A stretch of DNA of 64,000 nucleotides from Earliella scabrosa (GCA_022605405.1 JABYQQ010000028.1:124001-188000), one strand, 5' to 3'. Positions 10,401 to 20,427 are shown, counted from the stretch's first letter. Translations and numbers: made by a program. Notes: a model not told the origin generated them from the letters alone.

Positions 10401-11808
10401 TGTCTGATCCGTGCTCACCCCTAGGACGAGGCCAGGGATCTTGAACCAAGCGTTTAGCACACATGCTGAACGAACGGACTTGTCTGCAAGATTGTGGCGG
10501 TGCTTGGACACCGTTAGCCCACCATGCGAGAATCCTCGTTCAATGTCCACCGACGTAGCTACAGACAGAGATCATGTCAATGAGATGTCATCGACTGATC
10601 ACAGAAGCACGTACCAGGAGCTGAAAGAATATCCAGAGCCATCTGAGCGAGGGGCGTCTCACCATCGTCGAGCGACCGCCAGTACTTGATGGGATCAACT
10701 ACGTTCGGGATCGGCGGAGCAGCGATGTACTCCTCGAGCGCGTCAGTTGCGTTGATCTGGTTGCGTTGCCGATCCATGGCTGCGAAGAATGATCCCTAGA
10801 GTCCAGCAACAACAGGGTGAGCAGGAAGTCACAATGACTGACAACAGTGTGCCGCTTACCGAAGTTGCTGCAGGCTCGGCCTGTGGGATGTTCTGTGGCT
10901 TGTAGCGTTTCCACTGCTCACGAACGATGGTCAAGGCGGCCTCGATCCACTCGGCTGGCCAGTCCTCCCTCTTGAAGTATGTGGTCTTGAGGCTAGGGTC
11001 CATTACTGCGAGCGACGTCATCAGTATCAGAGGACAAAAATAGAGAGAATAGAGAAGAGGATACTCACCGACCGCAGCACGATACATGATAGACTCGTCA
11101 GTCTTTCCATAGTACTTATTGATGATATCGCCCCCAAGCGCAGCAGCCGTGCGCACCGCAGGATCGAGGGTGGCGTCTTCGGCTTTGTCCTTGAGCATCG
11201 CTTCCAGGAGGTCCATCATTTGAATGACTTCGTGAAGAAGCGGCCGTCCGGACTTGGACATGCGCTCCGTCGCCTCGAGAAAGGGCTGGACAAGGTCGTG
11301 TTAGCTCGTCTCACTAGCGCATTGTAAGAGCCAACTGACCTCCAGGATTACGATTGATGAGGTACGAAGAAATCGTTCTTTATGCAGCCAGACTCCAGCC
11401 AGACAGATGTCACAATGATCCTCACCCGTGGGAACACCATTGAAACTCAGCTTACAGTAGTAAGTAGAGTTACTTACCAGATAAGTACATGTAAGCGCTA
11501 AATAAGCGCCCATAGCACAGCCACCACTTAGACGCTGTTTTGGGCGCTTTTGGGCGCTTTTTTGACGCGTGACATCACACTGTGACATTGTCACTGCTAC
11601 TGTACTACTTCAATAACTTCTTACTATGTGGTGCTATCACCATGTATTATATATCATTCTGTTCGCATTTTATAGCTCTATTTGAATAAATTACCCATCT
11701 GATACAATAACCAATAACCAAATCATCACATGCAGTACACTGCTGTAGCCAGACATGTGACTTGTTTATAGGTCATGTGACTTTATGTTGAACTTTCCTG
11801 GTTCAAAC

Positions 11809-12436
11809 TAAGGCTGCACAAGAATAAGCGTAAATCGGAGTATACGCTGGAGTAATCCTGAAGTACAGCGTAAATAAGCCCATCAAGGCTCATCTTAATG
11901 TACTCATATCTAATTGTATGTAGTCAGAAAAAGGAGCTATTACTCGGAGTTATTCTGAGTACAAAACACGTGATCGATCGGCCCTTCTGAAAGGGTCAGA
12001 CAGCATTGACTACGCAGAATACGGGTCTTTCAGACTCATTTCATTGTATGAAATGCTGAAACTGATGCTTGCAGATCATCTGTCGGTCTAGCCACTATGG
12101 ACTGGGCTTGTAGCCATGGGCGCTAAGGGGTGATGGCGGGCGCCTTCTCTGAAATCCTGCAACTCCTCACAACTTATGAATACCCGGAGCAACTATCAGC
12201 ACAATTCAGTCTGGAAGCATGTATCCTAGAGCACACACAAGCTTCCGTAGCGTCCAGATCCTGTACGGAAAGGACTTGGAAGACATGTGACCTGCCACTG
12301 AGTAAAAGCGAGTAACTAAGAATACGATATCATTAAACTATATTAAAGTAAAATAAGCCTTCCCGGGCCCCTCTTATGCATACGTATCATTAAATAAGGG
12401 GCTTCAAATTTATTTAATCATAATTGTGCAGCCCTA
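11809..12436. mobile_element. hAT-type MITE in the leader of Helitron E (628 bp)
   Basis: The ends TAAGGCTGCACAA and (reverse complement) TAGGGCTGCACAA are inverted repeats that fit the hAT end rule. The flanks are identical 8-bp duplications GTTCAAAC (11801-11808 and 12437-12444). There is no coding capacity. It sits just upstream of the Rep start at 12507, so it may separate the element's promoter from its first gene. Confidence 0.9.
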
Positions 12437-12506
12437 GTTCAAACTTCACTCTTCTTCAGTTCCTCCACCCTCCACCCACCACACCACACCACTCTATCTC
12501 CTAGCC

Positions 12507-15500
12507 ATGAAATCATCATTCAGCAGAGCATTGACCAGCCTTCAGTACATCCAGAACTGGGTTCTTGTGTACTGTTGGCTGCAGGTTTTGCTGCTGTCAG
12601 TTCATATACAGACTGATACTATATCCACTAGAGCTGTTCTGCTTATGCAGAACAAGGGTATAACAGACACCCTCATGGCAAGTTCTGTGCCCCTTGTGGG
12701 CAGGGTTACAGCAGACACCCTCATGGCAAGTTCTGTGCCCCTTGTGGGCAGGGTTACAGCAGACACCCTTATAGCAAGTTCTGTGCCCCTTGTGGGTAGG
12801 GCCATTGTGACAGACTCCCTATCAAAAAGTCCTGTCAGGGGTTTGGAAGGCACCCTCTTGACAAGCCTATCCCTATCAGTGTGTTCTTCAGACCCTGTGG
12901 TGCTTGTCACAAGACAGCATTGGTATTTTCCAGGCTATCTAGATATCACTTTACCTTTAAGTGCCTGGTTTAAAAATGTTGCACTTCTTGTTGCCAAAGT
13001 TAGATTGACTTGTGAGAGAAATGCTCACTATGCCCATAACTATAAAGCTCTTATGCAGAGAATATATATACAGGGTTCATCTGGCAATAAAGTAGTTACA
13101 AGTGGCTTGCAGAGTAACACTCCTAGTAAGTATGATGATGTATTGTTGGGTGGAGGTCCTGTTGTGGGCTCTAGAAATAATGCCAAAATATGGTCTTATG
13201 TAGATCTATGTCCATATGTTGTTGCAGGTCAACTGGATAGTAGTAAAAACTATAAATTTGGATCATACATACCTGCTGCTAACATTCAACCAAGTGATAC
13301 AAGTGTTCTAGTTAATATGCCCATGGCAATACTTGGCCCCAAACTTACCAGAGTACAATTACTGAGCATTTCCATGTACCATTCTCTGCTACAGGTGAAT
13401 AACCACATGAAAAAGGACAAAATATTGGCAGAGGTTCTTCAACATAATTGCACAAACTGTTCTGATTTTGTGTCAGTATTTGTCTCTGTAGATATTCCAA
13501 AAACTGACAAGCAAAGACAAAAAGAAAGTAGACATAGACAGAAAACAAAGATTCTCAATATTGAAACTCAATTTCCTCCTAAGCCTGCTAGTCATAGTAA
13601 TGTAGAAAGTATAATTGCAGGGTTTGCAAAAGATGTACAAGTTGCAAATTTTCTAGAGTCTGGCTGTGCAGTGTGTGGATTACTGACTTTAGGCACTCAA
13701 CTTCAAAAACTAGACTGTGCAGAGTTTGATAGAGATTTACTACTAGCCAGAGGTTTAATGACTAGACAAGAAAGATTTTCTGTGAATGATCCAGTTATAG
13801 GAATACCTGGGCCAGTGTTACTACCTCATTGTAATGATATATGCACATCATGCTTAAAGGAACTTCAAAATGGAAAGCTACCAGTGGACAGTCTAGCTAA
13901 TGGACTATGGATTGGTGAAGTACCTCCAGCACTACAGGGTCTTAGCTGGACAGAGAAAATGATTATTTCACGAGTAAAGCATAATATGTGTATTGTCAAA
14001 GTTCATATGTCTGGCATGTCAAAAATGAAAGCTAATGTAGTAAGTCATTCACTTCCTATGCCCAAAATTTATAAAGCTTTGCCCCCTGCCAGAGAAGAGC
14101 TTGATGATGTTCTGGCATTTTTGTATATTGGTCCTAATGCCCCCACAACTAAAGAATTTGCCAGAACACCAATGCTTGTACGTCGCAACAAAGTTGCTAA
14201 AGCATTAGAATGGCTCAAGCTAAATCACTCAGATTATGCTGATATTGATATATCATATGAGAATCTTGCTCAGTATCCTGAAGATGAACCACCTGTTATT
14301 GTCAATTACTCCCACAGCATGGCCTCTAATCCAGATCCAGAGTCAACAGCAGTTAACAATACTGAAGATAATGAGGGAACTGATACTGGAGACTGTCCCT
14401 TTATTGTACATGGACTTACTGGTGCCAATCTAGAGAATCTGGGTAAGCTGAGACCATATGAAGTTACTGCAAGAGCAGTAGACCATTTCAAATCAGGAGG
14501 CAAAGCATTGGGGATAGGACAAGCTGAGAATCCTGAAAGTCTGTATGACAATCCTCAGCTATATCCTCAGATGTTCCCCTGGTTATTCCCTTATGGTCTA
14601 GGTGGACTGAAAAATATTCATGGAGTAAGACCAGTTTCTGAAGAGAAAAGAAAGCAACAGTTGTTGATGTATTATGACAAAAGATTTCAACTAGAGCCAT
14701 TATTTCCCCTAGTTGCATTGAACCATGAGCAGATCAAAAAATCCACCACAGGAGGTTATTTACTTGCAGACAAAAATAGATTCAATGATATTGCAGATAG
14801 AATATTAAATCTCAAACCAGACATACTAAGTAGCATTATTGAAAAATTGAAAACAGGTCCAGTCAAGCCTGAATCTGAGGAGGAGAAACAGGCCTTCCAA
14901 TTGCTAAATGATCTGGACCATGTAAACTATAAAGTTCAAGGTTCAATCACCAGTAAAAAATATATGCGCAATGAAATATGGTCATTGGTCTCATACTTGG
15001 GAGCCCCTTCATGGTTTATAACATTTGCACCAGCAGATGTGAAGCATCCTATTGCACTCTACTTTGCAGACACTAATGAAAATTTTGTCCCCAAGTTTAG
15101 AGATCATAATGAAAGACTACAACTGATTGCTAATAATCCAGTTGCTGGTGCAAGGTTTTTCAAGCTCATGGTGGACCTATTTATTAAGCATGTGCTTGGT
15201 GTAGGCAAAGATGAACCTGGAATATATGGTAAAACATCAGGATACTATGGGACTGTAGAGCAACAAGGCAGACTTACTCTCCATCTCCATATGTTACTAT
15301 GGATTCAGAACTCCATGACCCCTCAGGAGATTAGAGATAGAATTATGGACCCTCATTCAGACTTTCAGAAAGCCATGGTAGAGTATCTTGAAAGTGTGCA
15401 TATGGGTGAATTCATCAATGGAGATATGGGAGATGTGGCATCTAGACTTGATGAGCAAAAAGTGAAAAATCCATTTCATGTGCCCCCTACAGAAACTCTC

Positions 15501-17291
15501 CCTCAGATTCCTCCACCTAAGTGTGACCATGATGAACTGCCTCAGTGTGATGCATGTGAAAAGTACAAAGCATGGTGGCAGAACTATACACATGAAGTGG
15601 ATGAAATTCTGTACCTGTCTAATGTTCACCATTGTACCACTAGGAGTAAAAGTTCTGCTGTACCCAAAGAAGCAAAAAATAGTGGCAGACAAGAGGTTGA
15701 TAATAGAGGATGCACTGATCCAATAACCAAAACCTGCAAGGCTAGATTTCCTCGTGACACATATGCATCCACCCAAGTGGATCCAGAGTCAGGAGCTCTG
15801 ATCATGAAGAAGGGAGAGGCATGGTTGAACACATTTACTCCAGCAGTGTCATATTTGCTCCGCTGCAACCATGATGTAACAAGTCTTCTATCAGGTACTG
15901 CAATAAAGTCTGTCATTGCATATGTTGCAGATTATATCACAAAGACACCATTAAAAACTCATGTGATGTTCCAAGCAGTTCAGCAAGTATTTGAGCGCAA
16001 TACAGAATTAATTGGTAGTGTCAAAACAAAGAAAGATAAAGCTCGTAGCCTAATCACAAAGATTGTAAATGCCCTTACTGCTGCATCTGAGATTGGAGGA
16101 CCTATGGCCTCAATGTATTTGCTAAAACACCCTGATCATTATACCAGCCATCAATTTAGAGCATGCTATTGGAGAGGCTATGTATATGAAGTTATGCAGG
16201 CATGGACAGATTCTGTAAATATTGCTGACAAAGGCAAGTCCACTGTTGTAGTTGCATTGGAAGATCAACATCATACAGGGCAGAGAAGAGTAGTACCTGT
16301 GTCACCAGTACTAGACTATATCTGGAGACCAGTAGAGTATGAAAATACTTGTGTCTATGACTGGATTAGATTGAACCATAAAAGACTAATACCAAAAAGC
16401 AGAAGGAAAGTCACAAAGCCTCAGCAGCCTGCTGAAAATGATGACAGTGAATTTGAAGATACTTATCATGTTGATGAACAGATACCAACCATGGACTATC
16501 ATAAATTGGACAATGATTGTGATGAAGTTGAAGTGGCAGAGATGAGTGAGGGTGAATATAAAACTTTGACTCTGTGTGGTGGTGCTGTGCATAGCAAAGA
16601 CAGTGAATCTGAAGATGAACTACTCTTGACTACAGCATCAAATAAGAGGCTTGAACAAGAATCTCAACAGTCACATTCAAAACAGAAGAAGTCAGCCTAC
16701 TGCTCATTTCACATCAAACATCCCCAGGCACATACACATGAAGTATGTCTCTTAGATGAAACCGAGGGATTTGTGCCCAACTTTATTGGAGGATCATTAC
16801 CCAGGAAGGATGCTGGCAGTAGAGAAGAATATTGCATGACAATGCTAACATTATTCAAGCCATGGAGAACAGGCAAAGACTTGAGGCTACATGAGAATAT
16901 CACATGGGATGATACATTTGCAGACTATTCATTTACTGAAAGACAGAAAGAGATTATGAAGTTTTTCCACATTAGATATGAGTGTAATGATGCCAGAGAT
17001 GATTTCTCTAGTCAAAGAAGACAGGCAGAGAAAGGTGGAAGAACTCTGTTTAATTTGAGCTCAGAAGAAATGGATGAAATGGATACACAAGCATATATCT
17101 TTGATGGTGAGACATATCAGGAGGATAGAGAACATGAACTTGTCAATGATGCTAGTTGGAGCAATGTTAGTGGGGGAGAATTGCTAAGACAGGCAAGAAT
17201 GACTCAGGCTGAGAATATTATGAGATCTTCTGGCTGGCTTGATAAACTGCATGATAATATTAGAGAGAGACCCAAACAGACACTGACATAA
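12507..17291 (+). CDS. Helitron Rep protein (Helitron_like_N, HUH-Y2 endonuclease)
   Basis: Rolling-circle replication initiator that nicks and joins single-stranded element ends. The frame is 1594 codons. The N-terminal 110 or so residues are repeats of doubtful coding value. There follows a fungal-Helitron region with Cys pairs (CAVCG, and LPHCNDICTSCLKEL..GLWIGEVP, a DUF6570-like block). Next is the Helitron_like_N signature (QLYPQMFPWLFPYGLGG, SLVSYLGAPSWFITFAPAD). The HUH motif is LTLHLHMLLW (His926, His928) and the two-tyrosine motif is AYVADYITK (Tyr1139, Tyr1143). The C-terminal part is acidic. The frame ends at TAA 17289-17291 and continues in the same phase as the helicase, so the two were probably one Rep-Hel protein. 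The true start may lie downstream of 12507. Confidence 0.92.
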   Translation: MKSSFSRALTSLQYIQNWVLVYCWLQVLLLSVHIQTDTISTRAVLLMQNKGITDTLMASSVPLVGRVTADTLMASSVPLVGRVTADTLIASSVPLVGRAIVTDSLSKSPVRGLEGTLLTSLSLSVCSSDPVVLVTRQHWYFPGYLDITLPLSAWFKNVALLVAKVRLTCERNAHYAHNYKALMQRIYIQGSSGNKVVTSGLQSNTPSKYDDVLLGGGPVVGSRNNAKIWSYVDLCPYVVAGQLDSSKNYKFGSYIPAANIQPSDTSVLVNMPMAILGPKLTRVQLLSISMYHSLLQVNNHMKKDKILAEVLQHNCTNCSDFVSVFVSVDIPKTDKQRQKESRHRQKTKILNIETQFPPKPASHSNVESIIAGFAKDVQVANFLESGCAVCGLLTLGTQLQKLDCAEFDRDLLLARGLMTRQERFSVNDPVIGIPGPVLLPHCNDICTSCLKELQNGKLPVDSLANGLWIGEVPPALQGLSWTEKMIISRVKHNMCIVKVHMSGMSKMKANVVSHSLPMPKIYKALPPAREELDDVLAFLYIGPNAPTTKEFARTPMLVRRNKVAKALEWLKLNHSDYADIDISYENLAQYPEDEPPVIVNYSHSMASNPDPESTAVNNTEDNEGTDTGDCPFIVHGLTGANLENLGKLRPYEVTARAVDHFKSGGKALGIGQAENPESLYDNPQLYPQMFPWLFPYGLGGLKNIHGVRPVSEEKRKQQLLMYYDKRFQLEPLFPLVALNHEQIKKSTTGGYLLADKNRFNDIADRILNLKPDILSSIIEKLKTGPVKPESEEEKQAFQLLNDLDHVNYKVQGSITSKKYMRNEIWSLVSYLGAPSWFITFAPADVKHPIALYFADTNENFVPKFRDHNERLQLIANNPVAGARFFKLMVDLFIKHVLGVGKDEPGIYGKTSGYYGTVEQQGRLTLHLHMLLWIQNSMTPQEIRDRIMDPHSDFQKAMVEYLESVHMGEFINGDMGDVASRLDEQKVKNPFHVPPTETLPQIPPPKCDHDELPQCDACEKYKAWWQNYTHEVDEILYLSNVHHCTTRSKSSAVPKEAKNSGRQEVDNRGCTDPITKTCKARFPRDTYASTQVDPESGALIMKKGEAWLNTFTPAVSYLLRCNHDVTSLLSGTAIKSVIAYVADYITKTPLKTHVMFQAVQQVFERNTELIGSVKTKKDKARSLITKIVNALTAASEIGGPMASMYLLKHPDHYTSHQFRACYWRGYVYEVMQAWTDSVNIADKGKSTVVVALEDQHHTGQRRVVPVSPVLDYIWRPVEYENTCVYDWIRLNHKRLIPKSRRKVTKPQQPAENDDSEFEDTYHVDEQIPTMDYHKLDNDCDEVEVAEMSEGEYKTLTLCGGAVHSKDSESEDELLLTTASNKRLEQESQQSHSKQKKSAYCSFHIKHPQAHTHEVCLLDETEGFVPNFIGGSLPRKDAGSREEYCMTMLTLFKPWRTGKDLRLHENITWDDTFADYSFTERQKEIMKFFHIRYECNDARDDFSSQRRQAEKGGRTLFNLSSEEMDEMDTQAYIFDGETYQEDREHELVNDASWSNVSGGELLRQARMTQAENIMRSSGWLDKLHDNIRERPKQTLT
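12663..12800 (+). repeat. 48-bp tandem repeat at the start of the Rep frame
   Basis: Almost three copies, with units starting at 12663, 12711 and 12759. In the annotated Rep frame each unit gives DTLMASSVPLVGRVTA. In the frame two bases further on, the same DNA gives RHPHGKFCAPCGQGYS with regular CxxC spacing. Confidence 0.9.
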
Positions 17292-20200
17292 TTGAGTGTA
17301 AATCAAGAACACACTGCCTCAGATTGGCGGAATATTCTAGAGTGCAGACGACAAGAGATACTACAGACAAGAGATGCTGAGATCAAGCAAAAGAAAAGTT
17401 CAATACCATCACAATCAAATGATGAAATTGATGCTGTGAAATTGATAGACAAAAACTACTTTCTACATAAAGATTTCCAAGCTACAGATTCAGAAGCCCA
17501 GCAACTCATAGATAACACTGTAGTGAAATACAGCCTGAATGAAGAGCAAGAGAGAGCATTTAGAATTGTGGCTAATCATGCTGTGCAGCCCAGTGGTGAA
17601 CATCTAAAAATGTATCTGGGGGGAATGGCAGGAACAGGAAAATCCCAAGTAATCAAGGCATTGACATATTTCTTTGCAGAGAGGAAGGAAAGTTATAGAT
17701 TCATGTGTCTAGCACCTACAGGTTCTGCTGCTGCACTTATAGGAGGCTCAACATATCACTCAGTACTTGGATTCAGACAGAAAGATACTACAGAATCTGT
17801 CACATCACTTCTGCAAGTCAGATCAAGACTGCAGAATGTGGAGTATATTTTTATGGATGAAGTTAGCATGCTTGACTGCGGTAGCATGTACAACATATGT
17901 GCAAAAATGTGTGCAGCTCTCAAGAATGATGGTGCACCATTTGGTGGTATCAATATGATATTTGCTGGGGACTTTGCTCAACTGCCACCTCCAGTTAGTG
18001 GCAAGCCTTTCTATTCTCATGAGATTGGAAGAGTGATTCACAGAACTCATAGTCACCTAGAGCAAAAGGCATCAATTGGAAAAGCGCTCTGGCACCAATT
18101 TACTACAGTTGTTATTCTTAAGGAAAATATGAGACAGAAGTCACAAACACCTGAGGATGCAAAGTTGCGAACTGCCTTGGAGAACTTGAGATATAAAGCA
18201 TGTACTGCAGATGATATACAACTGATCCAGTCTAGAGTGGCTGGGAGGGGTGAAGGCAAGCCTAAGTTGAATCAGGCTAGATTTAGAAATGTCTCTGTAA
18301 TCACTTCTTGGAACACCTACAGAGATAAGATTAATGAACTTGGTTGTCAGAAGTTTGCTGAAGAAAGTAAACAAAAGTTGGTTTCATTTTATTCCATTGA
18401 CAAGTTGGGCTCAGAGTCAGATGAAAGCAATCTAACCAAAAGGCAAAGGAGTAAAAGAGTTAATCCTAGGAGGGCAACCAATATTGTCAAACCAGAACTA
18501 CAAGAGACACTTTGGAAGTTGTCCCATCATTTGACAGAGCATCATCCTGGCAGGCTTGATTTATGTATAGGCATGCCTGTAATGATCAAAGTCAATGAGG
18601 CTACAGAGTGTGGTGTGACAAATGGTGCTGAGGGTGAAATAGTGGGATGGACATCTAGACCAATCTCAGAGAATCAATTTGCATTGGATACTCTGTTTGT
18701 AAAGCTTACTGCAGCACCAACGCCTATCAAATTGCCAGGGTTACCACAGAATGTGATTCCATTGTCTCATCAAAGCAAGAAGATCAAATGTAAGCTGCCC
18801 AATGGAATGATACTTGAGGTGAACCGTGATCAAGTACCAGTAGTGCCAAATTTTGCAATGACAGACTTTGCATCACAGGGTCGTACTAGACCTAACAATG
18901 TATGTGATTTACAGAACTGCAGATCTCACCAGTCAGTGTATACATGTCTGTCAAGGGGATCTAGTGTAGAAGGCACTATTATCATACAGTCATTTGATTC
19001 TAGTAAACTGACTGGAGGTATCTCAGGCAGTCTCAGACAGGAGTTCAGAGAGCTGGAGCTACTAGATGAAATTACCAAGCTCAGATACTTAGGCAATATA
19101 TCACCAAAAGTTGTCGGAATAACCAGAAATGAGCTCATTCATTCATTCAGACAATGGAAGGGTGAAAATCATATGCCGAACTCCTTGCATGCAGCACTTC
19201 AATGGGATCATAGTAATCCATTCCCTATTGAGCCAGTCACAGAAGATAGTCCATGGACTGTGATCAATAATACAAAGAAGAGTGAATTAATTGATGAACA
19301 GGATACTACAAATATCAAGCAGAAATTCAAGAGAAAGGTTACAGCATTTGTGCCAGCGCAAGGTTCAAAACCAGTCACAGTATCTACAACCACTCAGCAT
19401 GAGATCAAAGTGAGAGACAAGAGAAAAAGACACAATGAAGATGAGGTGACTCCGAAGAGAGCAGTGAAGAAAGCAAAATCTAGTCAAGATTCTTCTGGAC
19501 AGCAATTTATTGGAATTCCATGGGATTGTGTCAACTACAGCTGTGCATATGATAGTCTGTTAACTATTCTTCTTTCAGTATATACAGAATGTCAGCAAAA
19601 CTGGAAAACTGTGATTTCTCAACAGAGTGTTACTCTACAATATCTTGGTATATTATTTGAGCAGGCTTTGTGCCAAGATTCAAGCAAAGCTATTGTTCAT
19701 GCTCGAGATCAGTTCAGATTCAGACTTGGTCAAGAAAATGCTGACCTTGGTCCAAAAGGTAGCAATCCCACTGATATATATAGTCTCACCAGAAGCACTC
19801 TTGCAATTAATGAACCCATTCTCCTTGAGCATCATATATGTAGAGCCTGTGAGTATCAATCTGTCACTACAAAGAGTGAGAAAGTGGTATGGACATGTCA
19901 TGTTGACTTCTGGAAAAACCATCCTACAAAACTTGGAATCCATAAGGGAAAGTCAGTCATGCAGTGGTATAATGCACTTGCAATTCAGAAAACCACATCT
20001 GCTTGTCCTCAGTGTGGTAGATCAATGCAGAAGATACAGAAATATGAGAAGGCCCCTAATATTATTGCATTTATCACTACAGACAAAGTAGTTATAGAGA
20101 ATCAGATAACACTACCAGAGATACACCAAATGTATAGACTCTGTGGGATAGTATACTACCATAACCAGCACTTTGTATGTCGGTTTGTAGATCAATCTGG

Positions 20201-20336
20201 AGGTATCTGGTACCATGATGGTATTACAACTAAAGACCAAGTTCAGTATTGTGGCAATACCGTAAATTATTCAGCTAAAAAACTTCAGACCTCTGGAGAA
20301 TATGTCATGTCTTTATTGATTTATATGAGATTGTAG
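17292..20336 (+). CDS. Helitron Pif1-type helicase with C-terminal USP/USPL1-like cysteine-protease domain
   Basis: Superfamily-1 5'-3' DNA helicase part of the transposase. Walker A is GMAGTGKSQV (residues 111-120), Walker B is FMDEVSM (about 187-193). These are followed by FAGDFAQLPP, LKENMRQ and, near the end of the helicase, DFASQGRTRPN and SVYTCLSRGSS. After a Lys-rich linker (about 690-740) comes a further domain: YSCAYDSLL (Cys751), CRACEYQS and CPQCG zinc-ribbon pairs, then YRLCGIVYYHNQHFVCRF (His960) and IWYHDG (Asp976). The order Cys-box, zinc fingers, His-box, Asp matches ubiquitin/SUMO-specific peptidases, but the assignment is by pattern only. There is no ATG at the start; it follows the Rep stop codon in phase. 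Without readthrough it would not be expressed as drawn. Confidence 0.9.
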   Translation: MSVNQEHTASDWRNILECRRQEILQTRDAEIKQKKSSIPSQSNDEIDAVKLIDKNYFLHKDFQATDSEAQQLIDNTVVKYSLNEEQERAFRIVANHAVQPSGEHLKMYLGGMAGTGKSQVIKALTYFFAERKESYRFMCLAPTGSAAALIGGSTYHSVLGFRQKDTTESVTSLLQVRSRLQNVEYIFMDEVSMLDCGSMYNICAKMCAALKNDGAPFGGINMIFAGDFAQLPPPVSGKPFYSHEIGRVIHRTHSHLEQKASIGKALWHQFTTVVILKENMRQKSQTPEDAKLRTALENLRYKACTADDIQLIQSRVAGRGEGKPKLNQARFRNVSVITSWNTYRDKINELGCQKFAEESKQKLVSFYSIDKLGSESDESNLTKRQRSKRVNPRRATNIVKPELQETLWKLSHHLTEHHPGRLDLCIGMPVMIKVNEATECGVTNGAEGEIVGWTSRPISENQFALDTLFVKLTAAPTPIKLPGLPQNVIPLSHQSKKIKCKLPNGMILEVNRDQVPVVPNFAMTDFASQGRTRPNNVCDLQNCRSHQSVYTCLSRGSSVEGTIIIQSFDSSKLTGGISGSLRQEFRELELLDEITKLRYLGNISPKVVGITRNELIHSFRQWKGENHMPNSLHAALQWDHSNPFPIEPVTEDSPWTVINNTKKSELIDEQDTTNIKQKFKRKVTAFVPAQGSKPVTVSTTTQHEIKVRDKRKRHNEDEVTPKRAVKKAKSSQDSSGQQFIGIPWDCVNYSCAYDSLLTILLSVYTECQQNWKTVISQQSVTLQYLGILFEQALCQDSSKAIVHARDQFRFRLGQENADLGPKGSNPTDIYSLTRSTLAINEPILLEHHICRACEYQSVTTKSEKVVWTCHVDFWKNHPTKLGIHKGKSVMQWYNALAIQKTTSACPQCGRSMQKIQKYEKAPNIIAFITTDKVVIENQITLPEIHQMYRLCGIVYYHNQHFVCRFVDQSGGIWYHDGITTKDQVQYCGNTVNYSAKKLQTSGEYVMSLLIYMRL

Positions 20337-20384
20337 TTCTACTATACATATATACATTTATTAATTCTTCCAAAGTACAAAATT

Positions 20385-20427
20385 CTCATCAATCGTTCAT
20401 GCCAGCAATGGCCCACTTTAAACCAAG
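20385..20427 (+). other. 3' terminus of Helitron E
   Basis: Subterminal CTCATCAATCGT (inverted copy of the 5' end), then GCCA-GCAA-TGGC hairpin, then AACCAAG at the junction with the hAT exon. The stem is conserved with elements A-D although the loop differs. Confidence 0.85.

Larger units (their letters stand above)
11348..20427 (+). mobile_element. Helitron-like element E, full length (9080 bp)
   Basis: Rolling-circle (Helitron-type) transposon with the family ends: TTACGATTGATGAG at 11348 and, at the right, CTCATCAATCGT, GCCAGCAATGGC and ACCAAG ending at 20427. It encodes a HUH-Y2 Rep protein and a Pif1-type helicase with an extra C-terminal domain. Deleting it joins GACCTCCAGGA to TTGGGAGAAG, which restores the hAT transposase codons (LLP-ILE) and a splice donor with no duplicated bases. 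The leader carries a younger hAT-type MITE. The coding region is split by one in-frame stop. Confidence 0.95.
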
